Shown: positions 1 through 6,132 of the stretch, piece by piece
Layout: each line of letters opens with the position of its first letter
How positions within the stretch are numbered: position 1 is the stretch's first letter
From: Sphingobium sp.
GTDB lineage: Bacteria > Pseudomonadota > Alphaproteobacteria > Sphingomonadales > Sphingomonadaceae
DNA: 6,307 bases
NCBI GenBank assembly: GCA_030148625.1
Contig: JASBTC010000069.1
Coordinates: forward strand, 1 to 6,307
Reading direction: 5' to 3'
The notes under the pieces: model-generated
The model's input: the letters and a program-made list of their open reading frames with translations, nothing else
Databases searched by the model: none
Told to the model about the DNA's origin: nothing
Translations under genes and position numbers: made by a program

Positions 1-525
1 GGCCTTGATCGCGGGCACACGCGCCGCCCAGGGCAGCCGCGGACGGCTGCCCTCGCTCGCGAGGCGGCGGACATGCTCATTCTCGTCGCCGCTCCACCGC
101 ATCATGACCGACAGCGTGCGTTCGGCATGCTGCGCCAGGAACGGCCGGATCGCGAATTCGGCGGTGCCGAAGCGCGTGAGATCGGCAAGCGCCTCCAGCG
201 ACCGGTCGAAATCATGAAGGCCATGGCGTGCGACGAACTCGGTGATCGCGACCGCCTGGAACCCATGGGTCAGATCGGGCGCCATGGCGCGAAGGATCGC
301 AAGTGCGTCCGCATAATCGTCGGGCAGCGCACCCTTCAGCGCATCGGCGATATGGCGGACCCGCTCCATGATCGAGAGCGCCTCGAGCCCGTTCGACGCC
401 GCGGCGAGGAATGCGCGATGGTCGAAGCGCGACGATGCGCGCGAACCGGCATCGGCGATGGTCTCCAGCGCCTGTGGCCCGAGAATATCCTTGAGAAGCG
501 CGGGCTCTGTCGTCTCGCTGGTCAT
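1..525 (-). CDS. DNA alkylation repair protein (AlkC/AlkD-type HEAT-repeat glycosylase), N-terminal part
   Basis: This reading frame starts at 525 and runs off the left edge still open, giving 175 residues without a stop. The protein is helical and rich in Ala and Leu, as expected of the HEAT-like-repeat DNA alkylation repair family. Its most telling stretch is near the edge: W144, then NEHVRRLASEG (149-159), then RPRLPW (161-166), a signature of proteobacterial AlkC-like members. Family members are base-excision glycosylases that remove cationic alkylated bases such as 3-methyladenine or 7-methylguanine in the cytoplasm. The start is supported by a GAGGAA stretch about 13 bases upstream and by lying 53 bases after the PhzF-like stop, so the gene is probably last or late in that operon. 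The C-terminal half, including much of the expected DNA-binding groove, is outside the window. AlkC versus AlkD subtype cannot be settled from this part. Confidence 0.88.
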   Translation of the reverse strand, partial: MTSETTEPALLKDILGPQALETIADAGSRASSRFDHRAFLAAASNGLEALSIMERVRHIADALKGALPDDYADALAILRAMAPDLTHGFQAVAITEFVARHGLHDFDRSLEALADLTRFGTAEFAIRPFLAQHAERTLSVMMRWSGDENEHVRRLASEGSRPRLPWAARVPAIKA

Positions 526-552
526 CGCCTTGCGCCGTTCCTCACCGATATC

Positions 553-574
553 CCCGCACACACGAACGCGCGGG
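553..574 (-). other. Possible intercistronic hairpin
   Basis: Just after the PhzF-like stop codon, the minus strand reads CCCGCGCG, a six-base loop, then TGTGCGGG. This gives eight pairs, two of them G-T wobbles. No T run follows, so it is not a classical terminator. It could be an mRNA-stability or partial-termination element between the PhzF-like and repair genes, or chance structure in GC-rich DNA. Confidence 0.25.
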
Positions 575-578
575 ACGA

Positions 579-1463
579 TCAGAGTGCAATAGTGCCACTG
601 AACATGCCGACACAATGGCCACCGACGCTGGCGCGCGCGCCGTCGCCGGCCCGCCAGGCGCGAAGCGACAAGCGGCTTTCGCGCCCCATCTCCACCCCTT
701 GCACCGCTTCATAGGCCAGGCTGTCCGCGCCGGAGAGCGACAGGCGGAGCGCCGCCAGCGCCGCGTTCGCACTGCCGGTTGCCGGATCTTCCCAGGTTCC
801 GGCGAGCGGCGCGAACATCCGCGCGCGAATGCCCGGCCCGTCCTGCGTATAGAGGAAGATCGACAGGCGGCCGCCCAGATCCGGCCGCGCGGCGGCAAGC
901 CGGCGATAGGCGTGCAGATCGGGCGTGGCGACCGCAAGCGCGCCGCTCTCGACCGCAACCAGCACGAAATCCACGCCGACGCTCGCGCGTATCGGCGGAT
1001 GCTCGGTCAGGACAAGCTGCCCGATATCGAGCGACAGGCAATCTGCGATACCCTGGACGGGCAATTCGCCGAGACGGCTGAGCGGTTGCGGGGCGTCGAT
1101 CTCCGCGCCGACGACAAGGCCCGCCGCCTCCTTCAGCCGGACCTCGACAAGCCCCGCGACTTCCTCGAAGCGCAGCATGGTTCCTTGCGTTCGCCCAAGA
1201 CTGGCCAGCGCGAAAGCCGTGCCGACATTGGGGTGTCCGGCAAACGGCATCTCCGCGGTCCGGTTGAAGATCCGGACCTGGGCGGTGTTGGAAGGATCCC
1301 GGGGCGGCAGGACGAAGGTCGTCTCGCTATAGTTCAGCTCGGCGGCCAGCGCCTGCATGGTCGCGGTGTCGAGCCCCGATGCATCGGGAAAGACCGCCAG
1401 CGGATTGCCGCCGAACCGGCTGGTCGTGAACACGTCGACGGTGAGATAGTCGTAACTGGCCAT
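579..1463 (-). CDS. PhzF-family isomerase-like protein
   Basis: The 294-residue protein has the length and two-lobed diaminopimelate-epimerase-like layout of the PhzF family. The N-terminal lobe opens with a YLTVDVFT strand and FGGNPLAVF (17-25). NYSET (44-48) supplies E47, the position of the catalytic acid/base Glu in PhzF. FAGHPNVGTA (74-83) contains the conserved His77, and EDPATGSA (225-232) in the second lobe carries Asp226. PhzF itself isomerises trans-2,3-dihydro-3-hydroxyanthranilate in phenazine synthesis. No other phenazine genes are present, so this is one of the many PhzF-like proteins of unknown substrate, probably cytoplasmic and homodimeric. The start at 1463 has AGGG about six bases upstream. 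It begins 31 bases after the stop of the DLH-type gene and precedes the DNA repair gene, which suggests co-transcription. The family call is secure; the reaction is not known. Confidence 0.93.
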   Translation of the reverse strand: MASYDYLTVDVFTTSRFGGNPLAVFPDASGLDTATMQALAAELNYSETTFVLPPRDPSNTAQVRIFNRTAEMPFAGHPNVGTAFALASLGRTQGTMLRFEEVAGLVEVRLKEAAGLVVGAEIDAPQPLSRLGELPVQGIADCLSLDIGQLVLTEHPPIRASVGVDFVLVAVESGALAVATPDLHAYRRLAAARPDLGGRLSIFLYTQDGPGIRARMFAPLAGTWEDPATGSANAALAALRLSLSGADSLAYEAVQGVEMGRESRLSLRAWRAGDGARASVGGHCVGMFSGTIAL

Positions 1464-1494
1464 ATCGAACCCTATTCATTGCTGGCTGCGCAGA

Positions 1495-2312
1495 TCAGTC
1501 AGCCTTCAATCGCATGCGCAGGAAACGGATGATCTCGTCCCGCGCCGCGACCGTCGGCTGATCAGCCTCATCGATCAAGTGCGCCGTCACCACGCTGTGC
1601 GGCGTCGGGACGTGCCGGGCGAAGAAGGATGGAACGTCGGGGTTCGCCGCATCGTCGGGCAGCACATGGGCGACGAAGCGATCGCCCAATGCCTCGGCAT
1701 AGGCGGCGAAGCGCTCGGCACGGCAGAACGCGTCCCCGGCGAAACGATACGCCAACACGCTCAGATCCTCGCGTTCGAGCCGCACCCGTATCGCCCCGAT
1801 CTCGTCGGGCGAGATCTCGAGACCGGCGGGATTGTCGAGCGGCAATGACGGCTGGCAGAGGATCGGCGCGCGCACCGATGGATCCAGCATCATCGTCAGC
1901 GCGAAATTGCCGGTGAAGCACATGCCGATCGCACCGACGCCGGGGCCTCCGCATTCGCCATGGGCAAGTTCGGCCAGCCCCATCAGCCAGCGCGTGACCG
2001 GGCTCGATGCACCGCCGCCCAGCGCACGGAACTCGGCGCTGATACAGGCGCGCCGAACACCTCCGCCCCCGCCTCCGCATCGGCGACGGCACCATCGCGA
2101 CCGAACAGCGACGGGAGATGGACGGTAAACCCGGCATCGCGCACCCAGCGCGCGAAACGGGCAATATGCGGGCTGATCCCCGGCATTTCCGCCATGACGA
2201 TCACGGCGGGTCCGTTTCCGGCGACGAACACCGGCCGCATCACCCCCTCGATCGTCGTCATGCATCGCGTGAAATCCGCCAGCGCATCGTCGCTGTTCAA
2301 TGATTGCTCCAT
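1495..2312 (-). pseudogene. Dienelactone hydrolase-family alpha/beta hydrolase, frameshifted
   Basis: Two adjacent minus-strand frames together encode one dienelactone-hydrolase-like protein. The first, from ATG at 2312, gives 86 good residues, including VIVMAEMPGISPHIARFARW (37-56) and PSLFGRDG, to about position 2055. It then turns into non-homologous sequence and stops at 1983. The matching remainder continues in the next frame from about 2055 to the stop at 1495, beginning RRACISAEFRAL. Restoring one base (TTCGGCGC to TTCCGGCGC on the minus strand, near 2054/2055) yields a continuous 272-residue protein, a normal family length. The GMCFTG motif carries the expected nucleophile Cys132 and PHSVVTAH a candidate catalytic His239. 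Both lie after the break, so the translated first fragment would be inactive. AGGAA lies about ten bases before the start. The gene is first in the minus-strand group and divergent from the regulator. It could be a real null allele, a sequencing error, or less likely a site of recoding. Confidence 0.87.
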
Positions 2313-2402
2313 CGTCGAACCGTTCCTTTCCGCGACCCAACTTGCGTTGCGGACGGGTTTTCCGATAGTGTCCGATTCGACATTATTCAGGGATATTTCG
2401 CC
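2313..2402. promoter_or_regulatory. Divergent control region between hydrolase and GlxA-type regulator
   Basis: This 90-base gap lies between the start codons of two divergent genes and must hold the 5' signals of both. It is less GC-rich than its surroundings. AGGAA serves the minus-strand hydrolase and AGGGA (2389-2393) serves the regulator. CATTAT (2381-2386) resembles a -10 box for the plus strand, but no convincing -35 lies at the right spacing. Repeated TCCGAT half-sites are described separately. The presence of a promoter region follows from gene arrangement; exact promoters are uncertain. Confidence 0.6.
2361..2376. repeat. TCCGAT direct repeat, candidate operator half-sites
   Basis: TCCGAT occurs at 2361-2366 and again at 2371-2376. 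The two copies are offset by exactly ten bases, one DNA helical turn, within the divergent gap and just upstream of the possible -10 box. AraC-family regulators often bind direct repeats on one face of the helix, so this is a candidate site for the adjacent GlxA-type regulator. Six-base repeats can arise by chance, so the assignment is tentative. Confidence 0.35.
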
Positions 2403-3374
2403 ATGATCATCGTCGAGCTTCTGGTGCTCAGAGGGGCGATGGCATCATGCGTTTCGATCAGCTTCGACGTGCTGGAGACGGCGAACCGCCTGCTGGCGGC
2501 TCAGGGGCGGCCACCGGCATTCAGCATGGTGCTGGCGGGCTCCGGCGCAGCAGACTGGCGCCGGCTCGCACCGGCTGCGCAATCGGTATCGGACGGACAC
2601 CCCGATATCGTCGTCGTTCCGGGACTCGGCCTGACCAGCGAAGCCGCCATCGACGAGGGGCTGCGCACAAAAGGCGCGCTTCAGGCCCAGCGACGTCTGG
2701 TCGAACATGCCGCGGCGGGGGCGGAAATCGCCGCGGCCTGTTCGGCGACCTTCCTCGTCGCATCGACCGGCCTGCTCGATGGTCGGCGGGCGACCACGAC
2801 CTGGTGGCTCGCACCGCTTTTCCGCCGCATGTTCCCAAACGTCCGGATCGATCAGGACGCGGTGCTGGTCAGCGACGGCCCGTACACCACCGCCGGGGCG
2901 GCGATGGCGCAGCTCGATCTGATGCTCTCGATCGTGGCGCGCTTCGCCGGATCGGCGCTCGCCGATCTCTGCGCGCGATATCTGCTGCTCGATGGCCGTC
3001 GATCGCAGCTTCCCTATTCGACGGTCTCGCTGCTGGCGGCAGCCGACGAGCGCGTTGCCCGCGCCGAGGGCTGGGCGCGCGACCGGCTGGAGGACGGCGT
3101 CGATGTCGAACAGCTCGCCGCCGCCGCCGGCCTCACTTCCCGCACCTTCGCCCGCCGCGTCGAGCGCGTCACCGGCTTGTCCCCGGTTCGTTTCCTGCAG
3201 CGCCTGCGGATCGAGCGCGCGACCGATCTGGCGGCGTCGACGCGACTGTCGTTCGACGAGATCGCGCGGCGCGTCGGCTATGCCGAGCCCTCGACGCTGC
3301 GGCGGCTGATGCGGCGCGAAGGCCGCATGCAGAAAGTGGCGCGCCCCGCGCGATATGAAGGAGCATCGAAATGA
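2403..3374 (+). CDS. GlxA-type transcriptional regulator (DJ-1/GATase1-like domain plus AraC HTH)
   Basis: The protein has 323 residues from the chosen ATG at 2403. The frame is open upstream to an ATG at 2304, but those 33 residues fit no domain and overlap the divergent hydrolase start. The 2403 start has AGGGA upstream and begins directly with the first strand (MIIVELLVL) of the fold. Residues 1 to about 190 form a DJ-1/PfpI-like domain, with HPDIVVVPGLG (66-76) and AAACSATFLVASTGLLDGRR (110-129). Cys113 sits at the nucleophile-elbow position. Residues from about 215 to 305 are the AraC DNA-binding domain: one helix-turn-helix near 233-256 (VEQLAAAAGLTSRTFARRV) and a second near 283-305 (FDEIARRVGYAEPSTLRRL). 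The tail after residue 305 is short and lacks the SPxxYR ending common in relatives. Such proteins are cytoplasmic transcription factors, generally activators; the ligand is unknown. The next gene overlaps its stop codon. Confidence 0.93.
   Translation: MIIVELLVLRGAMASCVSISFDVLETANRLLAAQGRPPAFSMVLAGSGAADWRRLAPAAQSVSDGHPDIVVVPGLGLTSEAAIDEGLRTKGALQAQRRLVEHAAAGAEIAAACSATFLVASTGLLDGRRATTTWWLAPLFRRMFPNVRIDQDAVLVSDGPYTTAGAAMAQLDLMLSIVARFAGSALADLCARYLLLDGRRSQLPYSTVSLLAAADERVARAEGWARDRLEDGVDVEQLAAAAGLTSRTFARRVERVTGLSPVRFLQRLRIERATDLAASTRLSFDEIARRVGYAEPSTLRRLMRREGRMQKVARPARYEGASK
3357..3363 (+). promoter_or_regulatory. Strong ribosome binding site inside the regulator's 3' end
   Basis: GAAGGAG lies seven bases before the ATG at 3371 and within the last codons of the regulator gene. 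It fixes the start of the dehydrogenase and, with the ATGA overlap, suggests translational coupling of the two genes. Confidence 0.8.
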
Positions 3375-4225
3375 GGACGGCATTTCTCGGGCTGGGGCGC
3401 ATGGGCGAGCCGATGGCGACCAATCTCGCGCGCGCCGGGATCGGACTGACGGTGTGGAACCGCTCTCCGGAGGCGGCGCTACGCCTGGAAGCGGAGGGTG
3501 CGCGGGTCGCGGCGAGTGCGCGCGATGCGCTGCGGGCGGAACCCGTCGCGATCCTGATGCTCGCCAATGCGCAGGCCATCGATGCGGTGCTGGAGCGGGG
3601 AGGCGGTGCCTTCGCCGCCAATGTCGCGGGCCGCATCATCGTCCATATGGGCACGACCGCGCCCGAATATTCGCAAGCATTGGAAGCCGACATCAAGGCC
3701 GCGGGCGGACGCTATGTCGAATGCCCGGTGTCGGGATCGCGCCGCCCCGCCGAGGAGGCCGCGCTGGTGGCGATGATCGCGGGGGATGCCGATGCGGCCG
3801 TGCAGGTGGAAGCGCTGGTCAAGCCGATGTGCGCCGCGACCTTCCAGTGCGGCGCCGTCCCCAATGCGCTTGTCACCAAGCTCGCCGTCAACGTCTTCCT
3901 GATCACGATGGTGACCGGGCTTGCCGAGGCCGCCAGCTTCGCGCGGAAACAGGGGGTCGATCCGAATCTGTTCCGGACGATCCTCGACGCGGGCCCGATG
4001 GCCAGCGCGGTCTCGCGCGTGAAGCTGGGCAAGCTCGTCGCGGGCGATCTTTCGCCTCAAGCCTCGATCGCGGACGTGCTCATGAACAGCCGGCTCATCA
4101 CGGCGGCCGCGCGAGAGGCGGACATCGCGGCGCCGCTCATGCAGGTCTGCGAAACGCTGCTCGAACGGACATGCGCGCTCGGGTTCGAGCGGATCGATAT
4201 GATCGGCGTCGTCGAGGCGTTCTGA
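3371..4225 (+). CDS. NAD(P)-dependent oxidoreductase of the 3-hydroxyisobutyrate dehydrogenase family
   Basis: This 284-residue protein matches the beta-hydroxyacid dehydrogenase family, which reversibly oxidises short hydroxyacids or reduces the corresponding aldehydes and ketoacids. The Rossmann motif GLGRMG is at 7-12. WNRS (29-32) follows the second strand, and its Arg31 hints at NADP preference. The substrate-loop motif is PVSGS (119-123), and the catalytic lysine is K170 in TKLAVN with N174 beside it. The C-terminal helical domain has SIADV (232-236) where many members have a KDL motif. That places it in a divergent subgroup and leaves the substrate unclear. The start overlaps the regulator stop as ATGA and has a strong upstream ribosome site, so the two are surely co-transcribed. 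It ends 28 bases from the convergent hydrolase stop. An imine-reductase-like activity is possible but less likely, because K170 is retained. Confidence 0.92.
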   Translation: MRTAFLGLGRMGEPMATNLARAGIGLTVWNRSPEAALRLEAEGARVAASARDALRAEPVAILMLANAQAIDAVLERGGGAFAANVAGRIIVHMGTTAPEYSQALEADIKAAGGRYVECPVSGSRRPAEEAALVAMIAGDADAAVQVEALVKPMCAATFQCGAVPNALVTKLAVNVFLITMVTGLAEAASFARKQGVDPNLFRTILDAGPMASAVSRVKLGKLVAGDLSPQASIADVLMNSRLITAAAREADIAAPLMQVCETLLERTCALGFERIDMIGVVEAF

Positions 4226-4241
4226 CCGCAAACGCCCCCCA

Positions 4242-4267
4242 CGCGGCCCGATATTATTCGGGCTGCG
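4242..4267. terminator. Convergent-gene hairpin, possible bidirectional terminator
   Basis: CGCGGCCCGA (4242-4251) pairs with TCGGGCTGCG (4258-4267) around the loop TATTAT, giving ten pairs with one G-T wobble. It lies just where the dehydrogenase and the oppositely oriented hydrolase end, and the hydrolase TAA (4256-4254) is inside the loop. Neither strand has a good T run after the stem. Intrinsic termination is therefore uncertain, and it may instead protect 3' ends. Confidence 0.5.
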
Positions 4268-6041
4268 CGATCGGCAGGTAGAGCGCGCTCGGATGCGCCT
4301 TGTCGTGCAGCAGCTTCACCGTGACGGGGCGCGCATCCTTCATCGTCTCGTCGGAAACCACGCCGCCCGAATTATAATTCTTCTGCGTGTAGATCGAATT
4401 CATCGGGCCGATGACGAGCCGCAACCGGCTGCCTCTGGCGATTTGCCGCGAGACAAAGGTGAAGCTGTTGAAATCGTAGCGGAGCGCATCCTTGGTCGCG
4501 ATCAGCTTCGATGCGCGCAGCCCTTCGCGATAGCGGGCGCGGATCACGTCGTTGGTCAAAAGGATGCTCTCGCCCTTGCCGTTGATCTCATAGACCGAGG
4601 CCTGGAAATCGGTGTCGGGCTGGTCGATCGCGATCCAGGCGGCGAGCCGGAAGAAACCCGACAACTCGGTGGGTTTGTCGAACACCGGCGTATGATAGAC
4701 GAGCTGTTTGCCATCGCCCGCCAGCACGAGCTGCTGATCGGTCAGCAGCGAGGGATCGACGCTCGCCTCGAGCGCCGCGGTCGATACGTCGCGCGGATCG
4801 TAGACATAGCTGTCGGGTGCGCCCTTGCCCGCCGCAACCGGCGAAAGCGCGCCCGAGGCCATGACCCGCGTCGCATTGGCGGTCGAATCGAGATAATAAG
4901 CGCGCTGCTCGGCGGTGACCGCTTCGAGCGAATCCGCGTAGCGCCATTTCTCGGCACCCATCACATAGTAAGCGACGGGTTTCTTGAGGAAAGCGGGCCT
5001 GGCGCCGCCCGCCATCGTCCAGCCATACCAGTCGAGATGGAGCTTCGGCAGGTCGAGCAGGCTGTCCGAACCGAACTTCAAGCCGCCCACCTCGGCCTGG
5101 GGCGTGCGTGTGCCGGCATGATCCCAGGGACCGATGATGAGAAAATGCTTCGCGCGCTGCGCGGCCGCGGCGAGGCGCATATGCGTCTTGTAGAAAGCGA
5201 GCGCACCGGGCTGGTCGCCGTCATAGCTGCCGGTGATCGTCAGGATCGGCATGTCGAGCGCGCGGAATTGTTCGGGCGTCGGTGCATAGCTGTCATACCA
5301 GGCATCGACTTCGGGATGCGCGATCCATTCGCGCAGGATCTTCTGCTCGCCACCGAAGATCCCCGGCAGCGTGCTGAACGCCTCCCCCTTCTCGAACCGA
5401 TCGCGCCACAGCGAGGACCAGAGCGCGGGATCGCCGAAGATGCTGCCCTGCGAGGTCTTCCCCGAGGTGAAGGTGAGCCACTGCATCAGATAGGGCGCGG
5501 CCATGTTGTTGCGCGTCGGGAAGTCATAACCGGGATAGGGCGAGGCCACGGGAACGATCGTCGCCAGATGCGGCGGCGCTTCCTTGGCGGTCGCCCATTG
5601 GTTGTAGCCGGCATAGGAGCCGCCCCACATAGAGACCTTGCCGTTGCACCAGCTTTGCTTGGCCATCCATTCGACGACGTCATGGCCGTCCTTCGCCTCC
5701 TGGATGAGCGGACGGAATTCGCCGCCGGAATTGCCGCGCCCGCGCACGTCGACGGTCAGGAACGGCAGGCCGTGCGCCGCGAAATAGACGCCACGATCAT
5801 GATAGCTCTGGCCGATATAGGGGGTGAGCGTCACGATGCAGGGCGCGGGCGCCGCCTGCCCCTTGGGCAGGTAGATTGTGGCGTTCAGCTCGACGCCGTC
5901 GCGCAAGGGGATCTTGACGCCCCATTGCATCTCGATCTTCGCGGCATCGGGAACCGGGGGCGCCGGCTGTGCCTGTGCCAAGGCCGGCAGCGATACCGCC
6001 AGCGCGAGAGCCGTCCCTAGCAGCCGCAATGTCCTCACCAT
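4254..6041 (-). CDS. Secreted CocE/NonD-family (S15-type) hydrolase
   Basis: The 595-residue protein begins with a clear signal peptide: VRTLRLLG, a hydrophobic core, and a likely cut after ALAQA (A24). It probably acts in the periplasm or outside. The catalytic alpha/beta-hydrolase domain follows. TPY (73-75) offers Tyr75 as a probable oxyanion residue, and VDVRGRGNSGGEF is at 97-109. The nucleophile elbow is GGSYAG (140-145) with Ser142. GSYDGDQPG gives Asp274 and GPWDHAG gives His308, completing a Ser-Asp-His triad as in cocaine esterase and X-Pro dipeptidyl peptidases. Residues from about 350 to 595 resemble the C-terminal beta-sandwich of the family, with SGFFRLAAWIAI and SRLRLVIG. The natural substrate is unknown: an ester, acyl-amino acid or peptide is possible. 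GAGGGG just upstream of 6041 supports the start. A paralogue lies upstream on the same strand and could be co-transcribed unless the hairpin between them stops transcription. Confidence 0.95.
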   Translation of the reverse strand: MVRTLRLLGTALALAVSLPALAQAQPAPPVPDAAKIEMQWGVKIPLRDGVELNATIYLPKGQAAPAPCIVTLTPYIGQSYHDRGVYFAAHGLPFLTVDVRGRGNSGGEFRPLIQEAKDGHDVVEWMAKQSWCNGKVSMWGGSYAGYNQWATAKEAPPHLATIVPVASPYPGYDFPTRNNMAAPYLMQWLTFTSGKTSQGSIFGDPALWSSLWRDRFEKGEAFSTLPGIFGGEQKILREWIAHPEVDAWYDSYAPTPEQFRALDMPILTITGSYDGDQPGALAFYKTHMRLAAAAQRAKHFLIIGPWDHAGTRTPQAEVGGLKFGSDSLLDLPKLHLDWYGWTMAGGARPAFLKKPVAYYVMGAEKWRYADSLEAVTAEQRAYYLDSTANATRVMASGALSPVAAGKGAPDSYVYDPRDVSTAALEASVDPSLLTDQQLVLAGDGKQLVYHTPVFDKPTELSGFFRLAAWIAIDQPDTDFQASVYEINGKGESILLTNDVIRARYREGLRASKLIATKDALRYDFNSFTFVSRQIARGSRLRLVIGPMNSIYTQKNYNSGGVVSDETMKDARPVTVKLLHDKAHPSALYLPIAQPE

Positions 6042-6132
6042 AATTCCCCTCGATCCGGCCTTCCGGCCTCATTGTTCTTGCCACGATATTGCCCCGCGCC
6101 GGCACATGGTACCGGCGCGGGGCCTGCGACCC
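6042..6132 (-). promoter_or_regulatory. Gap between two CocE/NonD hydrolase genes
   Basis: This 91-base gap holds the ribosome site of the downstream hydrolase (GAGGGG next to the start), a direct repeat of CCGGCC at 6055-6060 and 6063-6068, and a strong inverted repeat listed separately. I see no convincing -35/-10 pair, so a separate promoter for the downstream gene is possible but unsupported. Confidence 0.4.
6091..6123 (-). terminator. Strong hairpin after the upstream hydrolase gene
   Basis: GCCCCGCGCCGG (6091-6102) and CCGGCGCGGGGC (6112-6123) form a perfect 12-base inverted repeat around a nine-base loop. On the minus strand it begins nine bases after the stop of the upstream CocE/NonD gene, the usual place for a terminator. 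The following bases are AATATCG, not a T run. It may be a weak or Rho-assisted terminator, or an element protecting the 3' end of the upstream message. Confidence 0.6.

Noticed and set aside
579..1463. Phenazine biosynthesis cluster
   Set aside because: Only a PhzF-like gene is present, and the family is widespread outside phenazine producers. No other phz-type gene is in the window.
615..1532. A 305-codon plus-strand frame across the PhzF-like gene
   Set aside because: It covers a well-supported PhzF-family gene in antisense and shows only low-complexity Arg/Gly/Ala-rich sequence, so it is a shadow frame.
1495..2340. Taking the 281-codon frame from 2340 as the true hydrolase gene
   Set aside because: Its first 90 or so residues are Arg/Gly-rich nonsense, while the overlapping frame from 2312 encodes the expected N-terminal half. 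The frameshift explanation fits both halves.
2304..2402. The upstream ATG at 2304 as the start of the regulator
   Set aside because: The added 33 residues match no domain, overlap the divergent hydrolase start codon and would leave no control region. ATG at 2403 has AGGGA upstream and begins at the first strand of the fold.
2445..3383. A 312-codon minus-strand frame across the regulator gene
   Set aside because: It is antisense to a clear DJ-1/AraC protein and has no domain-like sequence.
4293..6020. A 575-codon open frame on the plus strand opposite the CocE/NonD hydrolase
   Set aside because: It is antisense to a gene with a signal peptide, complete catalytic triad and normal length. Its translation is rich in Arg, Gly and Asp without recognisable motifs, as expected from GC-rich codon bias.
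6055..6068. CCGGCC direct repeat upstream of the hydrolase start as an operator
   Set aside because: Short CG-only words recur by chance at this GC content, and nothing else supports a binding site.
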